Shown here piece by piece: positions 5,203 through 12,084 of a stretch of DNA of 12,970 nt. The DNA is taken from assembly GCA_045537695.1 (NCBI GenBank), contig JAZSQB010000056.1, forward strand, positions 1-12,970, in the 5' to 3' direction. The stretch comes from RGIG2041 sp045537695. GTDB taxonomy: Bacteria; Bacillota; Clostridia; UBA1381; UMGS1253. Within the stretch, counting starts at the first letter, position 1, and each line of letters begins with the position of its first letter. The position numbers were made by a program, and so were the translations under genes. The notes under the pieces are model-generated. The model saw only the letters and a list, made by a program, of their open reading frames with translations. It searched no databases and was not told where the DNA came from.

Positions 5203-7821
5203 ATGAAACGAATTGCAGCAGGGATTCTGGCGCACGTGGATGCCGGAAAAACGACGCTGTCCGAGGGGCTTTTATACTGCGCAGGCAGTATCCGCTCGCT
5301 CGGCAGGGTGGACAATCAGAATACATTTTTGGATACGGATGAAATGGAGCGCCGCCGCGGCATCACCATTTTTTCAAAGCAGGCGGTTTTAAACGTGGGC
5401 GATGCGCAGATTACGCTGCTCGATACGCCGGGGCATATTGACTTTTCGGCTGAGGCGGAGCGCACCTTGCGCGTGCTTGACTATGCCGTGTTGGTCATCA
5501 GCGGCACGGACGGGATTCAGAGCCACACGACTACGCTGTGGAATTTGCTGACGGAGCACCGCATCCCGACCTTTATTTTTATAAATAAGCTCGATTTGAC
5601 CGGTGCGGACTATGCCGGTGTGCTCGAAGAGCTGAAAGAAAGCTTCGGCGAAAACTTTGTTGACTTTACCGATACGGATTTGCCGCGCCTACACGAAAAC
5701 TTAGCGATGTGCGATGAAGATTTGATGCAGGAATTTTTAGATACGAATGCAGTCACGCCCGAAACGACGGCGCGCGCCATTAAGCGGCGGCGCGTCTTTC
5801 CGTGCTTTGGCGGTGCTGCCCTTAAAATGAAAGGCGTAGAGCGCTTTTTGAAGGCTTTTGCTACACTGGTACACCAAAGTGACCCGCTGGTTGATTTTGG
5901 CGCGCGCGTGTTTAAAATCGGTACGGATGAGCGCGGACAGCGCCTGACGCATTTAAAGGTGACGGGCGGAAATTTGCAGGTCAAAAGTATGATTGCCTCC
6001 GGTGTGGATTTTGATGAAAAAATCAACGAAATCCGCATTTATTCGGGGGATAAATTTACAAGTGTGGATTGTGCACCGAGCGGCTGCGTCTGCGCGGTGA
6101 CGGGTCCCAAGCAGACCTATGCAGGGCAAGGACTCGGGTTTGAAGAAAACGCAGATAAGCTGACGGCGGAGCCGATTTTTAACTACCGTGTGATTCTGCC
6201 GCAGGAGGTGGATACGGCGGCGGCACTTGCCCAGCTGCGCCAGCTTGAGCAGGAGGAAACGCAGCTTGGCATCGTCTGGAATGCGCATTTAAAGGAAATT
6301 CAGTTGCGCCTGATGGGCGAAATACAGCTCGAAGTCCTAAAGCAGATGGTTTTTAAACGCTTCGGGATGGAAGTGGAGTTTGCGCAGGGCAGAATTGTCT
6401 ATAAAGAAACCATTGAAAACACGGTCGAGGGTGTGGGGCATTATGAGCCATTGCGCCACTATGCCGAGGTGCATTTGGTGTTAGAGCCACTTCCACGCGG
6501 ATCGGGCTTGCATTTTGCGGCGGAGTGTAGTGAAGATGCGCTCGACAAAAACTGGCAGCGCCTGATTTTAACGCATTTGATGGAAAAACCGCACCTGGGC
6601 GTGCTGACCGCATCGCCCGTGACGGATATGAAGATTACACTGCGCGCCGGCAGGGCGCATTTAAAGCACACGGAGGGCGGCGATTTCCGCCAGGCAACCT
6701 ATCGCGCTGTGCGCCACGGCTTGCGCCACGCCAAAAGCGTACTGCTTGAGCCGTATTATGATTTTATACTGGAAGTGCCGGTGGACTGCGTCGGGCGCGC
6801 GATGACGGATTTAGACCGTATGGGCGCGACCTTTGCGATGCCGCAGACGCGCGGCAATGTCACGAAAATTGCGGGCAATGTTGCCGCGGATGCCATCCGC
6901 AATTACCAAAAGGAGCTGGTGGGCTACACGCGTGGCACAGGCAAGCTGTCGTGCAAGTTCAGCGGCTATGATGTATGCAAAAACGCTGAAACTGTGATAG
7001 AACAAATTGGATATAACTGTGATGCAGATTTGGAAAACACGGCGGACTCCGTATTTTGCAGTCACGGCGCAGGCTACACCGTCAAGTGGGACGAGGTCAC
7101 TGCGCATATGCATTTAGACAGCGTATTGAAGCCGAAAAAGACAGAGCCGGAGACGGTGGAAACTGTGCGTAGCAGCGGCGTTTTGGCAAGCGACAGCGAG
7201 CTTTTGCGCATTTTTGAGCGTACGTACGGCAAGGTGGAGCGCAAAATCCCGCAGCAGGCGGTGCGCTACAGTGCGCCAAAGCCGGCATACAAGCAGGGCA
7301 AGGCAAAGCCGCAGCCGGAGCAGTCGTATCTGCTTATTGACGGCTACAATATTATTTTTGCCTGGGAGGATTTAAAGAAAATCGCGCAGGACAGCCTCGA
7401 AGCGGCGAGAAATGCACTGCTCGAGCGGCTCAGCTCGTATAAGATTTTTAAAGCCTATGAAATTATCGTCGTGTTTGATGCCTACAAGGTCAAGGGTAAT
7501 CGCGGCGAGGTGGATAAAATAAACGACATCCACGTGGTGTATACCAAAGAATCGCAGACGGCGGATGCCTATATAGAAAAGGCAGTGAAGGAGCTTAGCC
7601 GCAATTATAAGGTGACGGTTGCCACCTCGGACGGACTTGAGCAGATTATCATTTTCGGCAGTGGCGCTTACCGTATGCCGGCGCGCATGCTTTTAGAGGA
7701 TGTGGAGCGCGTCGAGCAAAGTATTGTGCAAATGCTCGAGCAGTATAACTTATCGGTGGAGACATCGGATTATTTAAAGGTACTGCAAAAGAAATTAGAG
7801 GAATTGGAAGTTGGGGAATAA
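5203..7821 (+). CDS. EF-G/TetM-like translational GTPase fused to a Rae1 (YacP)-like NYN ribonuclease
   Basis: An 872-residue two-part protein starts at ATG 5203 behind AAGGAG. The GTPase has intact G motifs: AHVDAGKTT (10-18), RGITI (52-56), DTPGH (74-78) and NKLD (128-131). EF-G-like domains II to V follow to about residue 600, with the TetM/TetO-like ending GYTRGTGKLSCKFSGYDVC from 574. In domain IV the loop that is YSPVST in Tet(M) is instead AGRAHLKHTEGGDFR (482-496), so tetracycline resistance is not indicated. After a linker rich in K, P and Q comes an NYN/PIN-fold domain (708 to about 855) close to B. subtilis Rae1/YacP: LLIDGYN (710-716), VVFDA (757-760 region), KESQTAD and VATSDGLEQ. 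The acidic residues Asp713, Asp759, Asp788 and Asp810 suit metal-dependent cleavage. Rae1 is a ribosome-associated endoribonuclease cutting mRNA during translation. The fused protein likely acts on ribosomes. Confidence 0.92.
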   Translation: MKRIAAGILAHVDAGKTTLSEGLLYCAGSIRSLGRVDNQNTFLDTDEMERRRGITIFSKQAVLNVGDAQITLLDTPGHIDFSAEAERTLRVLDYAVLVISGTDGIQSHTTTLWNLLTEHRIPTFIFINKLDLTGADYAGVLEELKESFGENFVDFTDTDLPRLHENLAMCDEDLMQEFLDTNAVTPETTARAIKRRRVFPCFGGAALKMKGVERFLKAFATLVHQSDPLVDFGARVFKIGTDERGQRLTHLKVTGGNLQVKSMIASGVDFDEKINEIRIYSGDKFTSVDCAPSGCVCAVTGPKQTYAGQGLGFEENADKLTAEPIFNYRVILPQEVDTAAALAQLRQLEQEETQLGIVWNAHLKEIQLRLMGEIQLEVLKQMVFKRFGMEVEFAQGRIVYKETIENTVEGVGHYEPLRHYAEVHLVLEPLPRGSGLHFAAECSEDALDKNWQRLILTHLMEKPHLGVLTASPVTDMKITLRAGRAHLKHTEGGDFRQATYRAVRHGLRHAKSVLLEPYYDFILEVPVDCVGRAMTDLDRMGATFAMPQTRGNVTKIAGNVAADAIRNYQKELVGYTRGTGKLSCKFSGYDVCKNAETVIEQIGYNCDADLENTADSVFCSHGAGYTVKWDEVTAHMHLDSVLKPKKTEPETVETVRSSGVLASDSELLRIFERTYGKVERKIPQQAVRYSAPKPAYKQGKAKPQPEQSYLLIDGYNIIFAWEDLKKIAQDSLEAARNALLERLSSYKIFKAYEIIVVFDAYKVKGNRGEVDKINDIHVVYTKESQTADAYIEKAVKELSRNYKVTVATSDGLEQIIIFGSGAYRMPARMLLEDVERVEQSIVQMLEQYNLSVETSDYLKVLQKKLEELEVGE

Positions 7822-7822
7822 G

Positions 7823-8749
7823 ATGCAGCTGTATTTTGCGCCGATGGAAGGCATTACAACCTATACGTACAGAAAAACGCACGCCGCTTTTTTTGGCGGC
7901 TGCGATATGTACTATGCGCCGTTTATTGTTCCGAGTGACAAAGAGCGGGTCAGCCGCAAGTGCATCCGCGATATTCTGCCCGAGCACAATGAAGGCATAC
8001 CGCTGCGTGTGCAGGTGCTGACGATTCAAGCGGATTCGTTTTTAAAGTTTGAAGATAAAATCCGTTCGCGCGGCTATCAGGAGGTAAATTTAAATCTTGG
8101 CTGTCCGGCGGCGCGTGTGGTACAAAAGGGACGCGGTAGTGGCGCGCTTAAAGATACGGTGCATCTGGAGAAGTTTTTGCTGGAAACGATGGCGCGCACC
8201 CATATGGATGTGGAGATAAAAACGCGCATTGGCTTTGCGGATAAAAGCGAGGCGGACGCACTTTTGGACATCTATAATCAGCTTTCGCTGACGCGCCTGA
8301 TTGTGCATCCGCGCACGAAGTTAGACTACTACGGTGGCGTGCCGCACGATGATGTGTTTGCCGCGTATTACGAAAGGTCGAAAAATCCGCTTTGCTATAA
8401 CGGCAATGTGTTTTCCGTCGAAGATTATGCGCGCGTTACGGAGCGGTTTCCCCATATCGAATCCGTAATGCTCGGGCGCGGTGCAATTGCAAACCCGGCG
8501 CTGTTTCGCGAAATCCGCGGCGGCGCAAGGCTGACGACGGAGGAATTAATTGGCTTTTCAGAAAAACTTATTGAAAACTATTATGCGGTTTTGCAAACGG
8601 AGGTTTTTACATTGCAAAAGCTCAAGGAAATCTGGGTGTATATCCTCTGGCAGTTTCCGGATGAAACCAAAGTAGCAAAAGCGATTAAAAAATCCGGCAA
8701 TTTAGAGGAGTTTAAAGCGGCAATCCGCAAGTTGCCGCCTATAAAATAA
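7823..8749 (+). CDS. tRNA-dihydrouridine synthase family protein
   Basis: This 308-residue flavoenzyme reduces uridines in the D-loop of tRNA using FMN and NADPH. The family signature MQLYFAPMEGIT is at the N-terminus, and the catalytic cysteine is in NLGCPAARVVQKGRGSGAL (Cys94 counting from ATG 7823). EIKTRIGF, LIVHPRT and VMLGRGAIANPALF follow as FMN- and phosphate-binding segments of the TIM barrel, with a helical C-terminal tRNA-binding domain. ATG 7823 is chosen because it begins the conserved sequence one base after the upstream stop; a TTG at 7811 would overlap the previous gene. It is closest to the Dus group common in clostridia, and which uridine it modifies cannot be told. Tight coupling to the GTPase-ribonuclease gene suggests a shared translation-related operon. 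Confidence 0.9.
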   Translation: MQLYFAPMEGITTYTYRKTHAAFFGGCDMYYAPFIVPSDKERVSRKCIRDILPEHNEGIPLRVQVLTIQADSFLKFEDKIRSRGYQEVNLNLGCPAARVVQKGRGSGALKDTVHLEKFLLETMARTHMDVEIKTRIGFADKSEADALLDIYNQLSLTRLIVHPRTKLDYYGGVPHDDVFAAYYERSKNPLCYNGNVFSVEDYARVTERFPHIESVMLGRGAIANPALFREIRGGARLTTEELIGFSEKLIENYYAVLQTEVFTLQKLKEIWVYILWQFPDETKVAKAIKKSGNLEEFKAAIRKLPPIK

Positions 8750-8857
8750 AAAATATTTCTGCTGTTTTTTAAGCGAAATGTTTTTCTATCTAAAGAGAAA
8801 ATGGATTGCAAAAATTCTATTGTAGGTTTAAAAGAAAAGCAGTGGTGAAAGCCATGG

Positions 8858-8908
8858 AAGAAAAGGGCCGGTGAAGTGCAATCACCGTGCCGATTATTTT
8901 CTTGTTTT
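8858..8908 (+). terminator. Long stem-loop terminator of the LysR-GTPase-dus unit
   Basis: The inner stem GGC-CGGTGA pairs with TCACCG-(T)-GCC around the loop AGTGCAA. The outer AAGAAAA (8858-8864) can pair with TTTTCTT (8897-8903), and GTTTT follows. It is placed between dus and the flavodiiron promoter, about 110 bases after the dus stop; the bases before it are AT-rich with no visible gene. Confidence 0.5.
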
Positions 8909-8922
8909 GGTACAATTTGAGA

Positions 8923-8951
8923 TTGAAAAATTTTTCGAAATATGCTATATT
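8923..8951 (+). promoter_or_regulatory. Sigma-A promoter of the flavodiiron-rubredoxin unit
   Basis: TTGAAA (8923-8928), a 17-bp spacer and TATATT (8946-8951). A TG two bases before the -10 box makes it an extended -10 promoter. Only about 30 bases of leader precede the start codon. Confidence 0.75.
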
Positions 8952-8986
8952 AGTGATATGAATTTAGTTTGGAGGCATTTGGGGAT

Positions 8987-10138
8987 ATGAATATTACGGA
9001 TACAATTAAATATATTGGTGTGAATGACCGCGAAATTGACTTATTTGAGGGGCAGTATATTGTGCCGAACGGCATGGCATACAATTCTTATGTGTTGCTC
9101 GATGAAAAAGTTGCGGTGATGGACACGGTGGATGCCCGCTTCGGGGATGCGTGGCTTTCTAATCTAAAGCAGGTACTCGGCTCACGCACGCCGGATTATC
9201 TGGTGGTACAGCATATGGAGCCGGACCACTCGGCAAACATTGCGGCTTTTGCGAAAGTTTATCCGGCGGCGCAGATTGTGGCATCCGCTAAAGCGTTTAC
9301 GATGATGCAAAACTACTTCGACATGGATTTTCTGCCGCGCGGCATTGTGGTTGGCGAAGGCGATACGCTTTTGCTCGGCAGCCGCACGCTGACGTTTATG
9401 ACCGCGCCGATGGTACATTGGCCGGAGGTCATTGTGACATATGATGATAAGGAAAAGGTGCTCTTTTCGGCAGACGGCTTCGGCAAATTTGGCGCATTGG
9501 ATGCTGACGAAGACTGGGCTTGCGAGGCAAGACGCTATTATATCGGCATTGTCGGAAAGTATGGGGCACAAGTGCAGGCGCTTTTGAAAAAGGCAGCAGG
9601 TCTGGATATACAGATGATTTGTCCGTTGCACGGTCCGGTGCTCAGCGAAAATTTAGGCTATTATATGAATTTATACAATACCTGGTCGAGCTATGGTGTA
9701 GAGTCGGATGGCGTTGTGATTGCGTACACCTCAGTGTACGGCAACACGAAAAAAGCAGTAGAATACTTAGCGAAACAGTTAACGAAAAACGGCTGTCCGA
9801 AGGTAGTAGTCAACGACCTGGCGCGCTGCGATATGGCAGAAGCGGTGGAAGATGCCTTTCGCTATGGCAAGCTCGTTTTGGCAACCACAACGTACAATGC
9901 GGATATTTTCCCGTTTATGCGCACCTTTATTGACCACTTGACCGAGCGCAACTTCCAGAATCGTACCGTTGGTTTGGTGGAAAACGGCAGCTGGGCGGCT
10001 ACGGCGGCAAAGGTGATGCGCGCGATGTTTGAAAGGAGCAAAAATATCACGTTTACGGACACAACTGTTACCGTGATGTCTGCACTAAATGACCAGAGCA
10101 CGGCGGCGCTCGATGCCTTGGCAAAAGAGCTTGCATAA
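8987..10138 (+). CDS. fprA: Flavodiiron protein (A-type flavoprotein)
   Basis: A 383-residue cytosolic enzyme reduces oxygen to water, or nitric oxide to nitrous oxide, in anaerobes. The N-terminal beta-lactamase-like domain carries the diiron ligands His76, Glu78, Asp80 and His81 in HMEPDH, His144 in MVHWPE, Asp163 in SADGFG and His215 in PLHGPV. The C-terminal flavodoxin domain begins near 242, with the FMN phosphate loop YTSVYGNTKKA (247-257). All metal ligands are present. ATG 8987 is preferred over the TTG at 8969 because it starts the conserved sequence; GGAGG at 8971-8975 is a slightly distant ribosome site. The rubredoxin gene 42 bases downstream probably supplies electrons. A two-domain protein of this size is normal for class A members. 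Confidence 0.95.
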   Translation: MNITDTIKYIGVNDREIDLFEGQYIVPNGMAYNSYVLLDEKVAVMDTVDARFGDAWLSNLKQVLGSRTPDYLVVQHMEPDHSANIAAFAKVYPAAQIVASAKAFTMMQNYFDMDFLPRGIVVGEGDTLLLGSRTLTFMTAPMVHWPEVIVTYDDKEKVLFSADGFGKFGALDADEDWACEARRYYIGIVGKYGAQVQALLKKAAGLDIQMICPLHGPVLSENLGYYMNLYNTWSSYGVESDGVVIAYTSVYGNTKKAVEYLAKQLTKNGCPKVVVNDLARCDMAEAVEDAFRYGKLVLATTTYNADIFPFMRTFIDHLTERNFQNRTVGLVENGSWAATAAKVMRAMFERSKNITFTDTTVTVMSALNDQSTAALDALAKELA

Positions 10139-10180
10139 AGAAAGAGATTTTGTATATTTTAAAAATGGAGGTAGATAAAA

Positions 10181-10339
10181 ATGAAAAAGTATGTATGTGA
10201 TGTATGCGGTTGGGAATATGACGAGACAGCAGGCGCACCGGATTTGGATATCGCACCGGGTACGGCATTCGAGGATTTGCCGGAAGATTTTGTTTGCCCG
10301 CTTTGCAGCGTAGGCAAGGACCAATTCTCCGAAGCATAA
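10181..10339 (+). CDS. Rubredoxin
   Basis: A 52-residue iron protein that was easy to miss because of its size. ATG 10181 follows GGAGG. The four iron-binding cysteines are in the two classic knuckles CDVCG (Cys6, Cys9) and CPLCSVGKDQF (Cys39, Cys42), with the expected YDETAGAPD, IAPGTAFEDLP and DFVCP segments between them. Rubredoxins carry single electrons from NAD(P)H:rubredoxin reductases to flavodiiron proteins, which fits its place directly after fprA in the same transcript. Length and all core residues are typical. No reductase gene is seen in the window. Confidence 0.97.
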   Translation: MKKYVCDVCGWEYDETAGAPDLDIAPGTAFEDLPEDFVCPLCSVGKDQFSEA

Positions 10340-10358
10340 TAAAAATGTAAAAATAACA

Positions 10359-10422
10359 CCGGAACGCAAAACTGCGGGCGACCACACAGGGTCGCCCCTA
10401 CGGTATTCCGGCATATTTTTTT
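10359..10422 (+). terminator. Terminator with a nested REP-like palindrome
   Basis: The outer arms CCGGAA (10359-10364) and TTCCGG (10406-10411) enclose GGGCGACC (10376-10383) paired with GGTCGCCC (10390-10397), then CATATTTTTTT follows. The inner palindrome and its CCCCTA flank resemble the elements at 4064-4135, suggesting the repeat inserted into, or was recruited as, the terminator of the rubredoxin transcript. Confidence 0.6.
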
Positions 10423-10444
10423 AACTTCTGCAAAGAAACAGACA

Positions 10445-10476
10445 GGGGCTGTAAGAACTAAGGTTTTTACGGTCCC
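10445..10476 (+). promoter_or_regulatory. Strong leader hairpin before the ZIP transporter gene
   Basis: GGGGCTGTAAGAAC (10445-10458) pairs with GTTTTTACGGTCCC (10463-10476) in 14 bp with three G-U pairs and a TAAG loop. The ribosome site AAGGAG starts eight bases later, and no T run follows, so it is not a standard terminator. It may protect or regulate the mRNA, or be a repeat remnant. No known riboswitch was recognised. Confidence 0.4.
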
Positions 10477-10497
10477 TATGTGTAAGGAGTGATTTTG

Positions 10498-11250
10498 ATG
10501 ACGATGGTATTGCTCACGGCGCTCGGCGTTGGCGGCGCAACCGTGGTTGGCGTTGTGCTTGGGTTTTTGTTTAAAAAAATGTCGCACCGATTTTCCGATA
10601 TCGTCTTGTCCTTTGCGGCAGGCGTGATGCTGGCGGCAGCGGTGCTCGGTCTGATTGTACCGTCGCTCGAATACGGCGGTAAATACGGCTTGATTACCGC
10701 GGTGGTGGGCATTTTTGCCGGTGCGGTCTGTCTGAATTTAATTGACAAATTGGTGCCGCACCTGCACAAAATGGTCGGACCGGATACGGAGACACACAGC
10801 AACGCGGATTTAAACAAGGTGCTTTTGTTTGTGATGGCAATTGCCATACATAATCTACCGGAGGGCATTGCCGCCGGTGTAGGCTTCGGCTCGGGCGATG
10901 TTTCGCAGGCGCTTTTGATTGCCGGCGGTATTGCACTGCAGAATATTCCGGAGGGTATGGTAATTATTACGCCGATGCTGGCAGCCGGCGTTTCGCAGGG
11001 CAAGACCTTTGTATGCGCGGCGCTGACCGGCGTGGTCGAAATTGTCGGTACTTTGCTCGGCTACTTTGCGGTGCAGGTTTCCACTGCAATCCTGCCGTTT
11101 GCGCTTGCCTTTGCCGGTGGCACGATGCTTTATGTCATCAGCGACGAAATGATTCCGGAAACGCACGCCCATGGCAGTGAGCGCGGCGCAACGTATGCCC
11201 TGCTCCTCGGTTTTTGTGTGATGTTGATTTCGGATGTGTTGTTGGGGTAA
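10498..11250 (+). CDS. ZIP family divalent metal transporter
   Basis: This 250-residue integral membrane protein is predicted to import zinc or a related divalent cation such as iron or manganese. Eight hydrophobic segments are recognisable. The ZIP metal-site motifs are HNLPEG (118-123) and QNIPEG (148-153) in the fourth and fifth segments. A short His/Asp/Glu-containing loop (LVPHLHK then DTETHSNAD, about 85-105) lies between the third and fourth. The start ATG 10498 has AAGGAG (10484-10489) eight bases upstream; an in-frame GTG nine bases earlier overlaps that site and is unlikely. It is most like the bacterial ZupT/GufA group. It stands as a single gene between the rubredoxin terminator and the bidirectional terminator at 11283-11316. 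Substrate cannot be told from sequence. Confidence 0.92.
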   Translation: MTMVLLTALGVGGATVVGVVLGFLFKKMSHRFSDIVLSFAAGVMLAAAVLGLIVPSLEYGGKYGLITAVVGIFAGAVCLNLIDKLVPHLHKMVGPDTETHSNADLNKVLLFVMAIAIHNLPEGIAAGVGFGSGDVSQALLIAGGIALQNIPEGMVIITPMLAAGVSQGKTFVCAALTGVVEIVGTLLGYFAVQVSTAILPFALAFAGGTMLYVISDEMIPETHAHGSERGATYALLLGFCVMLISDVLLG

Positions 11251-11282
11251 TTGGAATAGAGAAAAGCGAATAAGGAATAAGT

Positions 11283-11316
11283 AAAAAAGCCGCACACGAT
11301 TGTGTGCGGCTTTTTT
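11283..11316. terminator. Bidirectional terminator between the ZIP gene and tRNA-Pro
   Basis: AAAAAAGCCGCACAC (11283-11297) pairs perfectly with GTGTGCGGCTTTTTT (11302-11316) around GATT. It works for the ZIP gene on + and for the tRNA on -; the last base of the tRNA CCA overlaps the stem end. Confidence 0.93.
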
Positions 11317-11392
11317 GGTCGGGATTGAGGGATTTGAACCCCCGGCCCTCTGGTCCCAAACCAGATGCGCTACCAAACTGCGCTAAATCCCG
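11316..11392 (-). tRNA. tRNA-Pro, anticodon UGG
   Basis: A complete 77-base cloverleaf lies on the - strand: acceptor CGGGATT/AATCCCG, D-stem GCGC/GCGC, anticodon stem TCTGG/CCAGA with loop TTTGGGA (anticodon TGG at 11358-11356), five-base variable loop, T-arm GGGGG-TTCAAAT-CCCTC, discriminator A and an encoded CCA. UGG reads all or most proline codons. No integrated element is evident at its 3' end, which runs directly into the terminator. Confidence 0.97.
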
Positions 11393-11408
11393 AAAATGCT
11401 ACTTGAAC

Positions 11409-11437
11409 AGTATACTACAATTCCTATGGGATGTCAA
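11409..11437 (-). promoter_or_regulatory. Consensus promoter of tRNA-Pro
   Basis: On the - strand: TTGACA (11437-11432), 17-bp spacer and TATACT (11414-11409), about 17 bases before the tRNA 5' end. This is the near-perfect form expected of stable RNA genes. Confidence 0.9.
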
Positions 11438-11503
11438 GCTTTTTTGTGTGTAATATTTTATTGTAAACCTACAGTTCATTGTTTATATGCAATATGTAAG
11501 TGC

Positions 11504-11532
11504 TTGACTTTTTTGTTTGTAAGAAATATAAT
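11504..11532 (+). promoter_or_regulatory. Promoter of the cysteine-rich small protein
   Basis: TTGACT (11504-11509), 17-bp spacer, TATAAT (11527-11532). Its position rules out any start codon before about 11540 for the following gene. Confidence 0.85.
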
Positions 11533-11562
11533 TGCAGTTATGAAAGAGGTGAGGTATTTATT

Positions 11563-11829
11563 GTGAAAAACAATTATACATATTTTAAAAATTCTGAGTG
11601 TGAATATTTTCCATGTCATAAGACTGATAATGAAAAATTCAACTGTCTTTTTTGCTATTGTCCTCTTTATGCATTGGGTGACAAATGTGGCGGTAACTTT
11701 GTTTATACAAATGATGGAATAAAGGATTGTTTAAACTGCCTTATCCCACATAGTGAAAATGGATATAAGTACATAATATCCAAGGTTTCAGAAGTTGCTG
11801 AAATAGCAAAGAATAACAGAAAGGAATAG
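11563..11829 (+). CDS. Cysteine-rich small domain protein (PF04071-like)
   Basis: An 88-residue protein starts at GTG 11563. The double GAGGTGAGG site (11546-11554) lies just upstream, and the promoter at 11504-11532 excludes earlier in-frame starts. The sequence NYTYFKNSECEYFPCHK, then FNCLFCYCPLYALGDKCGGN and DCLNCLIPHSENGYKYII fits the cysteine-rich small domain family. Nine cysteines and conserved histidines suggest metal binding. Function is unknown; archaeal members occur near cobamide-related genes. The gene is clearly more AT-rich than the genes to its left, and it stands alone, both hinting at separate acquisition. It is followed by a structured element and a terminator. Confidence 0.85.
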   Translation: MKNNYTYFKNSECEYFPCHKTDNEKFNCLFCYCPLYALGDKCGGNFVYTNDGIKDCLNCLIPHSENGYKYIISKVSEVAEIAKNNRKE

Positions 11830-11834
11830 AAAAA

Positions 11835-12000
11835 CCTATCAAAGGGCGAGGGGAGAAGCCGCTGCGCGTCTTATTTGCTTGCCTACCGAAAGCTAAGGCT
11901 TTCAGTATCCGGCTGCGCACCACTCACCTATACAACAGTCCACCGGACTGCTGTATTTCACGGTTCGTGCCCTCTCAGGGTTCGACGCCCCTTTAAATCA
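11835..12000. ncRNA. Hairpin-rich intergenic element, candidate structured RNA
   Basis: About 165 bases without a credible gene. The stems are GAAAGC/GCTTTC (11888-11893 with 11898-11903), ATACA-A-CAGTCC/GGACTG-C-TGTAT (11930-11941 with 11945-11956, one mismatch) and CCCT/AGGG (11970-11973 with 11977-11980). The ends AAAGGGCG and CGCCCCTTT can pair, closing the whole element. Two GGTTCG motifs (from 11962 and 11979) resemble T-loops, but no tRNA fits. The element is GC-rich against AT-rich surroundings and is followed by a terminator at 12013-12040. Strand and identity are unknown; it may be an RNA gene, a 3' UTR or an element end. Confidence 0.4.
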
Positions 12001-12012
12001 TGCACCAAACAA

Positions 12013-12040
12013 AAAAAGAACACCCGAAGGTGTCCTTTTT
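12013..12040. terminator. Bidirectional terminator after the structured element
   Basis: AAAAAG-A-ACACC (12013-12024) pairs with GGTGT-C-CTTTTT (12029-12040) around a CGAA tetraloop with one A-C mismatch. A-tract and T-tract on either side allow use from both strands. Confidence 0.8.
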
Positions 12041-12084
12041 CCGTTTGAATGTACAATATGATTTTACTGTCAATAAATTTTTGG

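Noticed and set aside
5203..7821. Tetracycline resistance gene (tetM/tetO type)
   Set aside because: The overall fold matches, but the domain IV loop YSPVST that underlies drug displacement in Tet(M) is replaced by an AGRAHLKHTEGG-type loop, and the protein has a nuclease tail. Resistance should not be inferred.
8830..8905. Cobalamin riboswitch before the flavodiiron gene
   Set aside because: AAGGG-CCGGTGAA is faintly similar to a cobalamin aptamer segment, but the B12 box and the rest of the conserved core are missing, and the promoter of the gene lies downstream of this segment. A terminator explains the structure better.
11960..12006. tRNA or tmRNA 3' end
   Set aside because: GGTTCGA and a later CACCA are suggestive, but the T-stem does not pair properly and no acceptor or anticodon arm can be built.
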